Below, in pieces: positions 10,071 through 19,826 of a DNA stretch of 64,000 nt. Each line of letters begins with the position of its first letter. Position 1 is the stretch's first letter. Below the pieces are notes generated by a model that was given only the letters and a program-made list of their open reading frames with translations, made no database searches and had not been told where the DNA came from. Source of the stretch: Winogradskyella pelagia (GTDB taxonomy: Bacteria > Bacteroidota > Bacteroidia > Flavobacteriales > Flavobacteriaceae); NCBI RefSeq assembly GCF_017581965.1, contig NZ_JAGEVF010000003.1, forward strand, positions 62,001 through 126,000, written 5' to 3'. Both the position numbers and the translations under genes were made by a program.

Positions 10071-10571
10071 ATGAAAGAGTTTAAATTACATAACGGCAAA
10101 TCATCGGGTCATAAAGTGCCAAAAGATTACTTTGAGACTTTAGAAAATCGCTTAATGCCAAAGTTGAATCAAATTGAAGGTGCTCAAGGTGTTAAGACAG
10201 CGGGGTTTAAAGTGCCAAAGGATTATTTTGATAAAATTGAAGAGCAGATATTAGACAAAGTAAAACAGGATAGCACTCCAGTAGTTCAATTGTCAATGCG
10301 CAAAAAACTTTACTATGTAGCAGGTATTGCAGCTGCACTTGTAATCGCGTTTTCTGTCTTTTTAAATAGAGAAAATCCTTCTTCAATTTCGGTAGAAATG
10401 GTAGAAACCTACTTTCAGGATAGTAATTTAAACAGTTATGAAATAGCAGAGCTTTTGACTGAAGCAGATTTTTTACAAGAAGACTTTAACTTACTAGAAA
10501 CAGAGTATAATGAAGATAATTTAGAAAACTATCTCTTAGAGAATGCTGATTTACAATCTATACTAGAATAA
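10071..10571 (+). CDS. Single-pass membrane protein next to sigma factor, possible anti-sigma factor
   Basis: This 166-residue protein has a duplicated cytoplasmic motif: KVPKDYFETLENRLMPKL near residue 15 and KVPKDYFDKIEEQILDKV near residue 48. One transmembrane segment follows (about residues 78-96), then an acidic C-terminal part of about 65 residues. Its place directly after an ECF sigma gene, and an N-in/C-out topology, fit a membrane anti-sigma factor. It carries no recognisable zinc or classical anti-sigma domain, so this is inference from position and topology only. It is followed after 11 bases by the Spy-like gene. Confidence 0.6.
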   Translation: MKEFKLHNGKSSGHKVPKDYFETLENRLMPKLNQIEGAQGVKTAGFKVPKDYFDKIEEQILDKVKQDSTPVVQLSMRKKLYYVAGIAAALVIAFSVFLNRENPSSISVEMVETYFQDSNLNSYEIAELLTEADFLQEDFNLLETEYNEDNLENYLLENADLQSILE

Positions 10572-10582
10572 AATATACAACC

Positions 10583-11038
10583 ATGAAAAAATTAATCCTT
10601 TTAGCCCTAACGCTTACTTACCTTACAGCAAGTTTTGCGCAGGGTGGCGAAAAAATGAGAGAGCGAATAAAAGCACAGAAAGTAGCTTTTATAACAGACA
10701 AATTAGACCTTACCCCAAAAGAAGCCACTAAATTTTGGCCAGTTTACAATGCTTTTGAAGATCGTGTTGAGGCTGTACGCACTGGAGACCTGAGAACTAT
10801 AAAAACAAAAATGAGACAGAATCCAGATATGTCTAATAATGAAGCAGACAAGCTATTGGAAGATCTTATAAAAGCTGAAGATGAAATGTATCAAGCTAAG
10901 GTAGATTTAATGAACAATCTAAAAGGTGTTATTTCATCCAAGAAAATAATACGATTAAAACGTGCTGAGGATGAATTCAACCAAAAGCTGTTGGAGCGTC
11001 TAAGAGAAATGAGACAGAAACGCGGCCCACGAGATTAA
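10583..11038 (+). CDS. Spy/CpxP-like periplasmic protein (candidate sensor of the ECF circuit)
   Basis: This 151-residue protein has a signal peptide (residues 1-19, ending ASFAQ) and an all-helical, highly charged mature part. The KLDLTPKEATKFWPVYNAFEDR segment near residue 38 resembles the LTxxQ-type helical repeat of Spy/CpxP proteins. In Flavobacteriaceae this arrangement is often labelled 'sensor of ECF-type sigma factor'. It is the third gene of the sigma cluster and would act in the periplasm, perhaps sensing misfolded protein or metal. That role is inferred from family and position. Confidence 0.65.
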   Translation: MKKLILLALTLTYLTASFAQGGEKMRERIKAQKVAFITDKLDLTPKEATKFWPVYNAFEDRVEAVRTGDLRTIKTKMRQNPDMSNNEADKLLEDLIKAEDEMYQAKVDLMNNLKGVISSKKIIRLKRAEDEFNQKLLERLREMRQKRGPRD

Positions 11039-11039
11039 T

Positions 11040-11069
11040 AAAAAGAGAAGCCGAAAGGCTTCTCTTTTT
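11040..11069. terminator. Bidirectional terminator between convergent genes
   Basis: A perfect 13-bp stem (AAAAAGAGAAGCC / GGCTTCTCTTTTT) is capped by a GAAA tetraloop. A and T runs on both sides let it work on both strands. It overlaps the stop codon of the minus-strand lipoprotein gene at 11068. Confidence 0.88.
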
Positions 11070-12150
11070 ATTCAAAAAACAATTTACTTATCCTTCCTCG
11101 TCCTGCAGCATAAGCTGTAAATTCGTCTATAAAACAAATGGTATAATAGGCTTCATCACTTAAATGTTTCCAGGTTTCACCTGCATCATTACTGTAATCT
11201 ATACCCTTAAATCCTACTGCTACCAGTGCCCTTCCTTTGCTATTGGGAATGTATTGAACACAACTTCGATAACCTGGTCCTTTGCCATTGGCAACAACTC
11301 GCCAAGTCTTACCACCATCTGAGGTACTTATTTTATTAGCTAGAGTATCATTTGGTTTGGTGTAATCTCCTCCTATTCCAAAACCAATACTATTGTCATA
11401 AAAATCTATGGAGTACAATCCTGTAGTTGATGTCCCTTGTACTATAGGTGTATCAAAAACCTCCCATGAATACCCTTTGTTTGGAGAATACAAAATTCGG
11501 CTAGATTTTCCTCCTGTTGCCACCCAAGTTTGGTCGCCGACAATAGCTATATTAGTATCACTTGCTGCAAATGCACCTTCACCAGCTTTAGCTTTAGGTA
11601 GGCCGTCGCATGGCAATTTATGCCAGGTTTCACCACCATCACGTGTAATGATAATACTCATACAATCGTCCGTAGCGTCACCTACAGCAATTCCTTCGTT
11701 TTCGTTCCAGAAATTCATAGCATCATAAAAAACCTTATCATGATTTTCCTCATAAACCAATTTAGGCGAACTTGATTTTCTGTAAAGCTTATATAGCCTT
11801 GCCGGATTTTCGATTGAAAGTGCAAGAAAATCACCATCAACCTCTTCAATAGCTCTAAACTGAAGTGTGTCATTTTCATGAGTGAAAATATTTTTGAAAT
11901 GATTTTTTCCATTATTCACTGAAAAATTATCAAGATCCAATTTTAATTGTGGATGCAGAGCGTGCCTACCAATATGATCTGCACTTCCATAAAAAATATA
12001 ATCTTTATTAAAATCCAAGGCCCTTATATTAAGAGTAGAATCTTCTACCAAGTGCTCTATCTCTAAAGTTGAAATGTTCAGGGAACGCTCAAAAGCATCA
12101 TTACAAGAAAGAATTAGCAATAATAGACAAAGCATAACAAACACCCTCAT
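11068..12150 (-). CDS. Lipoprotein with Asp-box (BNR/YCF48-like) propeller
   Basis: This is a 360-residue outer-envelope lipoprotein. The signal peptide ends in the lipobox LILSC with the acylated cysteine at residue 16. The body has at least four Asp-box repeats of the form xDxGxTW: DGGETWHKL, NKGYSWEVF, DGGKTWRVV and NDAGETWKHL, as in sialidase-like and YCF48/HCF136-like propellers. I chose the ATG at 12150 over 12156 because it starts the signal peptide directly. It is often annotated as an oxidoreductase in this phylum, but nothing here shows a catalytic site, and sialidase catalytic residues are not recognisable. Confidence 0.75.
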   Translation of the reverse strand: MRVFVMLCLLLLILSCNDAFERSLNISTLEIEHLVEDSTLNIRALDFNKDYIFYGSADHIGRHALHPQLKLDLDNFSVNNGKNHFKNIFTHENDTLQFRAIEEVDGDFLALSIENPARLYKLYRKSSSPKLVYEENHDKVFYDAMNFWNENEGIAVGDATDDCMSIIITRDGGETWHKLPCDGLPKAKAGEGAFAASDTNIAIVGDQTWVATGGKSSRILYSPNKGYSWEVFDTPIVQGTSTTGLYSIDFYDNSIGFGIGGDYTKPNDTLANKISTSDGGKTWRVVANGKGPGYRSCVQYIPNSKGRALVAVGFKGIDYSNDAGETWKHLSDEAYYTICFIDEFTAYAAGRGRISKLFFE

Positions 12151-12227
12151 AAGCAAAATTTGAATTAAAAATGCAATCTAAATAATTACCGTTACAAATC
12201 GCAGTGCAACCATTATAATCTATGGAT

Positions 12228-12932
12228 TTACTTTAAAAATTGTTCTGTAAAATCAGCCTTAAAAGCCCTACCTAATGGAATAATATCACCTGAATCTAAA
12301 TAAATCATGGAACCTGAAAGTTTTAATATTTTTGAAGTATTAATAAGATAAGACTTGTGTACCCTAATAAAACCCATGGCTTGAAGTTCTTTTGCCCAAT
12401 GTGCTAACGATTCTGTAGATATATACTTTTTATCCTTCACATGGATTTCCGTGTATTCCAAATCAGATTTTATAAAATTAACCTCATCAAGAATTAACCT
12501 GATGTAATCATAGCCCGATTTAAAAAAAATGTCTTTAGTTACCGAGACATCTTCTTTAACGACTAGGTCCTTTTTTTCAATGGTGTGGAACGTTTTCAAC
12601 TTTGATAAGGCTTTTAAAAACCGTTGAAAAGAAAATGGTTTCAGTAAATAATCTACCACATTAAACTCATAGCTCTCTAAAGCATATTCTGAAAAAGCAG
12701 TTGTTAGAATAATTTGAGGAGAATTATTTAGGGTCTTTAGAAAGTCTAATCCTGAAATCTTCGGTAGATGAATATCTAAAAATATGAGCTGTACCTCTAG
12801 CCTATCAATTTCTGACATGGCCTCAATAGCATTAGAATAGGTACCAACAAGAGTTAAATAACCCACATCTTGTATATATTGCTTAAGCAATCGCTGGGCT
12901 GGTAACTGATCTTCTACAATAATGCAATTCAT
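12228..12932 (-). CDS. LytTR-family response regulator
   Basis: This 234-residue two-component regulator has an N-terminal receiver domain (residues 1-120). Its acidic pocket is E7/D8, the phospho-acceptor is D53 in IFLDIHLP, and the conserved lysine lies in LLKPF. A C-terminal LytTR DNA-binding domain (about residues 135-232) includes the IRVHKSYLINTSKI strand. LytTR domains bind direct repeats upstream of target genes. It begins 5 bases after the histidine kinase gene, forming an LytS/LytR-type pair. Confidence 0.92.
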   Translation of the reverse strand: MNCIIVEDQLPAQRLLKQYIQDVGYLTLVGTYSNAIEAMSEIDRLEVQLIFLDIHLPKISGLDFLKTLNNSPQIILTTAFSEYALESYEFNVVDYLLKPFSFQRFLKALSKLKTFHTIEKKDLVVKEDVSVTKDIFFKSGYDYIRLILDEVNFIKSDLEYTEIHVKDKKYISTESLAHWAKELQAMGFIRVHKSYLINTSKILKLSGSMIYLDSGDIIPLGRAFKADFTEQFLK

Positions 12933-12937
12933 GGTCT

Positions 12938-13954
12938 CTATTTAGACAAATCCAATTTTAAATTCACAACATAAGTACTGTTTTCTGTATTTATATCTAG
13001 TGAATGATTATTTGGATAAATCAAATTTAGCCTCTTTTTTACATTAGTGAGCCCTATACCACTTGAAAGATTACCAAGATAAGATTCGCTTTTAAAATTA
13101 TTACTGCATTTAAAAACTAATTGTCCATCGTTCCCAACCGAAATAACTATTTTAATTTCTATTTCTTCTGTAACACTAGAAGCACTGTGTTTAAAAGCAT
13201 TTTCTATAAAAACCATTAAAATCAACGGTGCAATTTTCTTATTCTGGCTGTTGTTTTGAATGATTAAATCAACATCGCCTCGACCTTCAATATGCAATTG
13301 ATTGAGTTCAACAAAATTTTTGAGCTGGCCCAACTCTTTCTCTAGGGGAACAAATTGCGTTTTGCACTCATATAAAAAGTATCTCAATAGAGAAGACAAT
13401 CCTAAAATCAATTCTGGAGTTTTAGGTGACTTTTCAACAGCATATGAGTAGAGGTTGTTGAGATTATTAAATAAAAAGTGAGGGTTTATCTGAGATTTTA
13501 AAAATTGTAATTCATTCTCTTTTATCGCACCTTTTAACTCATTAACCTCCTTTTGTCTCAGCAAAGCATCCCATGCAAACTTAAATCCCGTTAAAATGGT
13601 TAGTGTGGGTAATGTATTTAATAAATTATAAAAAATATTAGAAAATCGCCTTCCACGCGTGTCTGGATAAAAAATCTGTTCTAGAACGAGCTCTTCTATA
13701 AGTATAACAGAAAATACTGTAATTATTACTCCTATTGTAAATGCAGCCAAACGATTCCGATACAAAAATTTAGGAAGCAAAAAATAATTTATAAATAGTG
13801 CTGCAATAGCAAAGTTCATAAAAAATATTAATTGGTCCCATTCTATTCCAGGAATTTGCTTGTCAAACGCATAAAAAATAAAAACTACAACATTTAAAGC
13901 TACAATAAATCCAACTTCTTTTATGGAATTATTTGTGAATTTAATTGAACCCAT
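12938..13954 (-). CDS. LytS/YehU-type membrane sensor histidine kinase
   Basis: This 338-residue kinase has four hydrophobic segments in the first 130 residues (about 12-32, 40-60, 70-92 and 108-130) and then the His_kinase domain. The phospho-histidine lies in QINPHFLFNNLNNLYSY near residue 156. The ATP-binding part has FIENAFKHS and the glycine box SGIGLTNVKKRLNLIYP. It has no large periplasmic loop, so sensing is probably within the membrane. It is divergent from the TonB receptor gene 211 bases away, which may be a target. Confidence 0.9.
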   Translation of the reverse strand: MGSIKFTNNSIKEVGFIVALNVVVFIFYAFDKQIPGIEWDQLIFFMNFAIAALFINYFLLPKFLYRNRLAAFTIGVIITVFSVILIEELVLEQIFYPDTRGRRFSNIFYNLLNTLPTLTILTGFKFAWDALLRQKEVNELKGAIKENELQFLKSQINPHFLFNNLNNLYSYAVEKSPKTPELILGLSSLLRYFLYECKTQFVPLEKELGQLKNFVELNQLHIEGRGDVDLIIQNNSQNKKIAPLILMVFIENAFKHSASSVTEEIEIKIVISVGNDGQLVFKCSNNFKSESYLGNLSSGIGLTNVKKRLNLIYPNNHSLDINTENSTYVVNLKLDLSK

Positions 13955-14165
13955 AACGGATTTATAATAGGTGAATTTATCAAAAGTAACAATTGAACTG
14001 ATTCTTCAAAGGCAAATGCAATCAATAACACATTTAAACCCATTAAAGTCATAATCAACCCAATAAACAACAGGTGTGCCGATTATTGATAAAGATGAAC
14101 CGATTCTAGTAATTGATTCAGCATCTGCGTTTTATCAAACTACTTTTATAAAAAACGCTTGAAAA

Positions 14166-16631
14166 ATGATACGGTTCATAAAAATTACAATTCTATTTAT
14201 TGCTACAACATTGTCTTTGCAGGCAAACAATACTCCAGAAAAGCAAGATTTAATTGATGTTACCGGTAGGGTTATTGATGAAATTTCAGGCATAGGTTTA
14301 GAGTTTGCTACAGTGGCATTTTTAGACTTAAACAATAAGGTTATAAATGGAACCATAACAGATAGAGGCGGTAACTATAAAATGAGCATCGAACCTGGTA
14401 TTTACAACATTAGATTTGAATATATTGGTTTTAAAACACAAACTTTAAAAAATCAGAACCTTCAACAAAATACGCTACTAAAAACCATTAAACTATCTGA
14501 AAGTGCAGAGACACTAGATGAAATAGTTGTTAGAGCTGAAACTACAGAGGTAGAAATTAGATTAGACAAAAAGGTTTATAATATTGGAAAGGATTTAACT
14601 GTCGGCGGCGCCACTGTGGGAGATGCACTAGATAATGTACCCTCGGTAACAGTAGATGCCGATGGTGCAATATCACTGCGTGGTAACCAAAATGTAAGAA
14701 TATTAATTAATGGTAGACCGTCTGCTATAGCAGGGTTTGGTTCAACCGACGCTCTACAATCTTTACCCGCAGACGCTATAGAACGTGTAGAAGTCATTAC
14801 CTCTCCCTCTGCTAGGTATGATGCAGAAGGTACTGCAGGAATATTAAATATTATTCTAAGAAAAGATAAGGTTTTAGGCTTTAATGGCTCTATACAAGTA
14901 AACTATAGAGAACCAACTGGCTATGGTGGAACAGGTAACGTAAATTACCGAACTAAAAAGTTCAATATCTTTAATACAACGAGTTTCAATGTTAGAAATT
15001 CTCCTGGCCAAGGTGTTTTTAGAAATCAATTCTTCTCGTCGTCTGTGGTTAATCCTCTCGTTATTGAGACTAGAGATATTGATAGAAACGATGTTAGTCT
15101 AAACACTAATTTAGGTATGGAATATTATTTAAATAAAAAGAGCTCCATAACCACCTCCTTTTTCTACTCGGAAGGCGAAGATGAAGACAAAACCATAAAT
15201 ATTACTGACGAATTCAACCCTGACAATGAGCTCGCGGTAACAAGAACACGTATTGAAGACGAAACTGAAGATGACAGTAATTATCAGATTTCATTAAACT
15301 ATATCAATCGATTTAATGACGATGGACACGTGCTCACGGCAGACCTTCAATATGGAATTGATAACGAAGGTGAAACTTCGCTCATTGCAGAACGAAATAC
15401 CTTTCCTGCTATTGAGGAACTGCCTTCAGAATTTATTACAACTGATGAGGAGGGTAATGAATTTTTAGCTCAAGTTGACTATGTTTTTCCCATCAATGAA
15501 AATCAACAATTTGAGGCTGGATACCGTGGAAATTTTGAGGAAACTACAACAGATTTTGTTGTCAATGAGCAGCTTATTCCCGGTGGGGAATTCATTAAAA
15601 ACGATAGTTTATCTAATATTTTTACCTATACAGAAAATGTTAATGCGCTCTATACCCAATATGGAAACAAATTTGGCAAATTCTCTTTCCTTGCTGGTCT
15701 AAGATTTGAGCATACGAGGTTAGCAGGAGAAGTTAGTGCTGCGGATGTCGACAATGCAGACAACCTTGTAATAAATTTTGATAATGACTATCCTGGTCTT
15801 TTTCCAACATTAAATCTTAATTACGAGATAAGTGATAATGAAAATATCACCTTTGGATATAACCGTAGAATAAATCGCCCAAGAGGGAGATTTGTAAACC
15901 CTTTTCCATCAAGGTCTAGTGAGGCTAATATTTTCCAAGGAAATCCAAATCTCAACCCTGCATTTGCAAACGCTTTTGACATTGGTTATTTAAAAAAATG
16001 GGGCAAAACACTAACCCTAACATCTTCTGTTTACTATCAATTAGAAACCGATGCTTTTGAGCGTATTCAAGAAGATACGGGATTGCAAACACCTAACGGT
16101 ATTCCTATTATCAGAACCATACCTATAAATCTCAGCACCAATGAACGTATTGGATTTGAATTAGGTTTGCTCTACAACCCAACAAAATGGTTAAGAGTTA
16201 ATGGAAGTTTTAACTTTTTTCAATTTACAACTGAAGGAGATTTTAACGGCATAGATTACGGTGCACAAAATACAAGTTATTTTTCACGTCTTAGTACTAA
16301 GGTTTCTTTACCATACAAAATTGAATGGCAGACTAATGCCATTTACAGAGGCCCAACCAATAATGCCCAAACAAGAAACGAAGACATCCTTTTCTTGAAT
16401 GTAGCCTTTAGCAAAGATATTTTTAATGATAAAGCTACAATTGCCATCAATATTAGGGACGTTTTCAACTCCAGAAAGCGATTAACATACACCGAAACCG
16501 ATACCTTTATAAGTGATAGTGAACTACAGTTTAGAGTAAGAACCTTCAATCTTTCTTTTATCTATCGCTTCAATCAAAAGAAAGAGAAAACTCGAAATAA
16601 TGATCGCGACAATGGGGATGACGATTTTTAA
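14166..16631 (+). CDS. TonB-dependent outer-membrane receptor (OMP_b-brl_3 type)
   Basis: This 821-residue outer-membrane protein starts with a signal peptide (residues 1-20, ending LQAN). A carboxypeptidase-regulatory-like domain follows (about residues 30-115, with VTGRVIDEISGIGLEFATV), then a plug domain (about 120-235, with LDNVPSVTVDADGAISLRG and IERVEVITSPSARYDAEG). The rest is a beta-barrel ending in YRFNQ with a charged tail. Barrels of this type carry diverse substrates; the ligand is unknown. No SusD-like partner follows, so it is not a classical polysaccharide locus. The divergent LytS/LytTR pair is a candidate regulator. Confidence 0.85.
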   Translation: MIRFIKITILFIATTLSLQANNTPEKQDLIDVTGRVIDEISGIGLEFATVAFLDLNNKVINGTITDRGGNYKMSIEPGIYNIRFEYIGFKTQTLKNQNLQQNTLLKTIKLSESAETLDEIVVRAETTEVEIRLDKKVYNIGKDLTVGGATVGDALDNVPSVTVDADGAISLRGNQNVRILINGRPSAIAGFGSTDALQSLPADAIERVEVITSPSARYDAEGTAGILNIILRKDKVLGFNGSIQVNYREPTGYGGTGNVNYRTKKFNIFNTTSFNVRNSPGQGVFRNQFFSSSVVNPLVIETRDIDRNDVSLNTNLGMEYYLNKKSSITTSFFYSEGEDEDKTINITDEFNPDNELAVTRTRIEDETEDDSNYQISLNYINRFNDDGHVLTADLQYGIDNEGETSLIAERNTFPAIEELPSEFITTDEEGNEFLAQVDYVFPINENQQFEAGYRGNFEETTTDFVVNEQLIPGGEFIKNDSLSNIFTYTENVNALYTQYGNKFGKFSFLAGLRFEHTRLAGEVSAADVDNADNLVINFDNDYPGLFPTLNLNYEISDNENITFGYNRRINRPRGRFVNPFPSRSSEANIFQGNPNLNPAFANAFDIGYLKKWGKTLTLTSSVYYQLETDAFERIQEDTGLQTPNGIPIIRTIPINLSTNERIGFELGLLYNPTKWLRVNGSFNFFQFTTEGDFNGIDYGAQNTSYFSRLSTKVSLPYKIEWQTNAIYRGPTNNAQTRNEDILFLNVAFSKDIFNDKATIAINIRDVFNSRKRLTYTETDTFISDSELQFRVRTFNLSFIYRFNQKKEKTRNNDRDNGDDDF

Positions 16632-16710
16632 AATCTTTAAGACACTAATTAATTTCTCCAAAGATTGCTAAAAGCTTTGATGTAACTAAAAGCTATATCA
16701 AGTTTTCTTT

Positions 16711-16718
16711 TACCTTTG
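16711..16718 (+). promoter_or_regulatory. -7 promoter element of the RsmB-like gene
   Basis: TACCTTTG is an exact match to the Bacteroidota -7 element TAnnTTTG, followed by the usual C, and lies 19 bases before the ATG at 16738. No clear TTG is found 19 bases upstream. Confidence 0.55.
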
Positions 16719-16737
16719 CACGCTAGCAAAAACAAAC

Positions 16738-17952
16738 ATGCGACTACACAGAAATTTATGCTTTGCCGTAATCGACGGACTTCACAAAATCTTTAATGAA
16801 GGTGACTATGCAGACAAAGTAGTACAATCTCTTTTAAAACGAGACAAACGCTGGGGAAGTCGCGATAGAGGTTTTATTGCAGAAACGGTATATGAAATAG
16901 TAAGATACAAAAGACTTTACGCAGAAATTGCAGATGTAAAAGCACCTTTTGACCGCGATAACCTTTGGCGAATGTTTGCCGTTTGGGCCACGCTTAAAGG
17001 AATTAAACTTCCTGATTGGAAATACTTTGAAGGCACACCGACTCGCAAAATAAAAGGGCGCTTTGACGAACTGTCAAAAAACAGAAGGTTCTCTGCCTCT
17101 ATTCCCGATTGGTTGGATGAGCTTGGTGTTGAAGAACTTGGTGAAGAAATTTGGACCAAAGAGATTGCCAAACAAAATGAACAAGCGGATGTTATTTTAC
17201 GTACCAACACTCTAAAAACCACTAAAGCAGATTTACAGAAGAAACTTTTGGACGAAGATATCCATACCGAGTACATCGATGGATATCCATCTGCATTAAA
17301 ACTGCCCGAAAGAGCCAACGTGTTTCAGACCGAAGCCTTTAAATTAGGTTTTTTTGAAGTGCAAGATGCCAATTCGCAGCGTGTTGCTGAATACCTCAAT
17401 GTGTCTCCCGGAATGAAAGTTGTTGATGCTTGTGCAGGTGCAGGAGGCAAGACGCTTCATTTGGCAGCACTGATGGAAAATAAAGGGCAAGTTATAGCTA
17501 TGGATATTTACGAAAGTAAATTGAAGAAGCTAAAAATTAGAGCTAGGCGTAACGGCGTGCACAACGTAGAACTAAAAGTTATAGATTCTACCAAGCCCAT
17601 AAAAAAATTACATGGTAAGGCAGACCGCTTACTTATTGATGCTCCGTGCTCTGGACTCGGTGTTCTGCGACGAAATCCTGACGCAAAATGGAAATTGCAG
17701 CCAGAATTTATTGAGAACATCAAAAAGACACAGTCAGAAATTCTTTCACAATACTCTAAAATGGTAAAACCTGGAGGACAAATGGTCTATGCTACCTGTT
17801 CTATCTTGCCATCAGAAAATCAAAATCAAATTGATAATTTCTTAACTTCACCTGAGGGTAAGGATTTTACCTTTGTAAAGGATAAAAAAATCCTAGCCCA
17901 TAAATCGGGTTTTGATGGCTTTTATATGGCTTTACTCAAACGAAACAATTAA
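16738..17952 (+). CDS. RsmB/NOP2-family RNA cytosine-5 methyltransferase
   Basis: This 404-residue SAM-dependent enzyme makes 5-methylcytosine in rRNA or tRNA. The N-terminal part (about residues 1-75, with SRDRGFIAETVYEIVRYKR) resembles the NusB-like domain of RsmB. The Rossmann fold shows the SAM loop DACAGAGGKTLHLAA near residue 231. The two catalytic cysteines are in DAPCSGLGVLRRNPDAKW (motif IV) and YATCSILPSENQ (motif VI). Likely targets by family are 16S rRNA positions such as C967, but Bacteroidota specificity is not certain. It is followed after 16 bases by a secreted nuclease gene. Confidence 0.9.
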   Translation: MRLHRNLCFAVIDGLHKIFNEGDYADKVVQSLLKRDKRWGSRDRGFIAETVYEIVRYKRLYAEIADVKAPFDRDNLWRMFAVWATLKGIKLPDWKYFEGTPTRKIKGRFDELSKNRRFSASIPDWLDELGVEELGEEIWTKEIAKQNEQADVILRTNTLKTTKADLQKKLLDEDIHTEYIDGYPSALKLPERANVFQTEAFKLGFFEVQDANSQRVAEYLNVSPGMKVVDACAGAGGKTLHLAALMENKGQVIAMDIYESKLKKLKIRARRNGVHNVELKVIDSTKPIKKLHGKADRLLIDAPCSGLGVLRRNPDAKWKLQPEFIENIKKTQSEILSQYSKMVKPGGQMVYATCSILPSENQNQIDNFLTSPEGKDFTFVKDKKILAHKSGFDGFYMALLKRNN

Positions 17953-17968
17953 TTGAAATAACCTCTTT

Positions 17969-19816
17969 ATGAAATATTTCTACACATTTTTATGCATAGG
18001 TTTTTTTGTACTTACAGGCTCGGCACAAGTCCCTTCTAATTATTACGATTCGGCTAATGGCCTATCTGGCTATGCACTAAAATCTCAATTAAAACGTATT
18101 ATAAATGATAATACTGACGGTCTCTCGCCAGAATTTATTCATAATGACCAAGGTGATAATCTAGACGGACTTTACGGCACAAGCGATTTAGATTTATACT
18201 ATGAAAATGATGGTACTATTTTAGACATCTATTCTGAAAATCCAAGCGGACCTGACCCTTACAATTATTTCTTTCCAGCAGATGAGTGTGCCGGAAATTT
18301 CAATAGTGAGGGCGATTGCTATAATAAAGAGCATATCATCCCAAAATCAACGTACAATGAAGCTAGTCCAATGGTAGATGACGGACATACCGTTATTCCT
18401 ACGGATGGCAGGGTAAACGGCTTAAGAAGTAATTTACCATTCGGAGTTGTAGATGATAACCAACTCATTTCTCAAAATGGTATCAGCAATCCAACCTTAA
18501 ATGGCTCAAAAGCTGGTGGAAATTTAAACAGTGGCTATTCTGCAGGTTATACAGGTACTGTATTTGAACCCTTAGACGAATTCAAAGGTGATGTGGCAAG
18601 AATGTATTTTTATTTCGTGACACGTTATGAAGATCAAGTTAGTAATTGGAGCAGCTTTCCTATGTTCGATGGAAGTAGTGATAAGGTTTTAGAGGACCCT
18701 TTCTTAACTATTCTATTAACATGGCACACAAGTGATCCTGTATCACAAAAGGAGATTGACCGAAATAACGTTGTTTTTAATTATCAAAATAACCGAAATC
18801 CATTTGTAGACAATCCTAATTATGTTGCTTTAATATGGTCTGGTGCTATTGACGATGAAGATCCCGACCCTGTCAACGACCTTATTGCATCCAATCCAAC
18901 AGATAACTCTATAGAATTAGATTGGACCGAACCTTCAGACAATGTGGGGGTTACTTCTTATGACATTTATATAGATGGAGCTTTGTCAGTAAACACCACT
19001 TTTACACAATTTACTGTAACAGGCCTTGTCGCTGACACCAACTACTGTTTCACAATTAAAGCAAAAGATGCAGCTGGCAATGAGTCCGATTTTAGTGATC
19101 AAGCTTGTGAAACAACCACAAATAACGGTAGCGGAACAACAGAATGCGCTGCAGAAGACTTTCAGAATATGCCTGCTAACGATTCGCAGTACACGGCTAG
19201 GTCTTGGGTTGGTACTAACGGTGCATGGAATGCGACCCGAGCAAGAACAGACCAAACTATTTCCGGTAGTCGTGCTATTGCTATAGACTATAGAGGTTCT
19301 TCCGCCGGCTCATTAGTTTCACCAACAATTGCAGGAGGTATTGGAAGTCTTACTGTTACAACTCAACGTGTATTTGCTGGCACTAATGGTTCTTTAGATG
19401 TATTGGTTAATGGAACAACGGTTGGCACTATTGCCTATTCTGATACTTCTCAAAACGTAACCCTTGAAAATATTAATTTAGAAGGCTCCATACAAGTCAC
19501 AATACTAGACAACGACTCCGGAAGTGCCAGAGTAGCTCTAGATAATTTATCTTGGACCTGCTATTCTAACTTATCTCTTGATGATGCAGCTTTAAGTTCA
19601 ATTTCAATTTATCCTAATCCGGTCAAAGGAGATGTCTTGTACGTTGCCGCTAACAAGGACTTAGAATTTGAAATATATTCTATACTTGGCCAAAAAGTTT
19701 CGCGTGGTATAGTGGTTAATGGAAAACTGAATGTGAGCAACCTTAAAAAAGGTATATATATTATAAAGTTAATAGTCGATAATCAAAGTAAGAGCTATCG
19801 CTTAATACGACAATAA
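17969..19816 (+). CDS. Secreted endonuclease I-family nuclease with FN3 domain and T9SS sorting signal
   Basis: This 615-residue exported protein has four parts. A signal peptide (residues 1-19, ending GSAQ) is followed by an endonuclease I-like catalytic domain (about residues 25-300), where EGDCYNKEHIIPKSTYNE supplies the His-Ile core typical of the family. A fibronectin type III domain follows (about 303-383, with DLIASNPTDNSIELDWTEP), then a beta-rich domain of about 150 residues. The type A T9SS sorting domain closes the protein (about 540-615, with ISIYPNPVKGD, ending YRLIRQ). It would be secreted by the type IX system and help scavenge DNA or RNA. Confidence 0.88.
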   Translation: MKYFYTFLCIGFFVLTGSAQVPSNYYDSANGLSGYALKSQLKRIINDNTDGLSPEFIHNDQGDNLDGLYGTSDLDLYYENDGTILDIYSENPSGPDPYNYFFPADECAGNFNSEGDCYNKEHIIPKSTYNEASPMVDDGHTVIPTDGRVNGLRSNLPFGVVDDNQLISQNGISNPTLNGSKAGGNLNSGYSAGYTGTVFEPLDEFKGDVARMYFYFVTRYEDQVSNWSSFPMFDGSSDKVLEDPFLTILLTWHTSDPVSQKEIDRNNVVFNYQNNRNPFVDNPNYVALIWSGAIDDEDPDPVNDLIASNPTDNSIELDWTEPSDNVGVTSYDIYIDGALSVNTTFTQFTVTGLVADTNYCFTIKAKDAAGNESDFSDQACETTTNNGSGTTECAAEDFQNMPANDSQYTARSWVGTNGAWNATRARTDQTISGSRAIAIDYRGSSAGSLVSPTIAGGIGSLTVTTQRVFAGTNGSLDVLVNGTTVGTIAYSDTSQNVTLENINLEGSIQVTILDNDSGSARVALDNLSWTCYSNLSLDDAALSSISIYPNPVKGDVLYVAANKDLEFEIYSILGQKVSRGIVVNGKLNVSNLKKGIYIIKLIVDNQSKSYRLIRQ

Positions 19817-19826
19817 ATACCACTTA

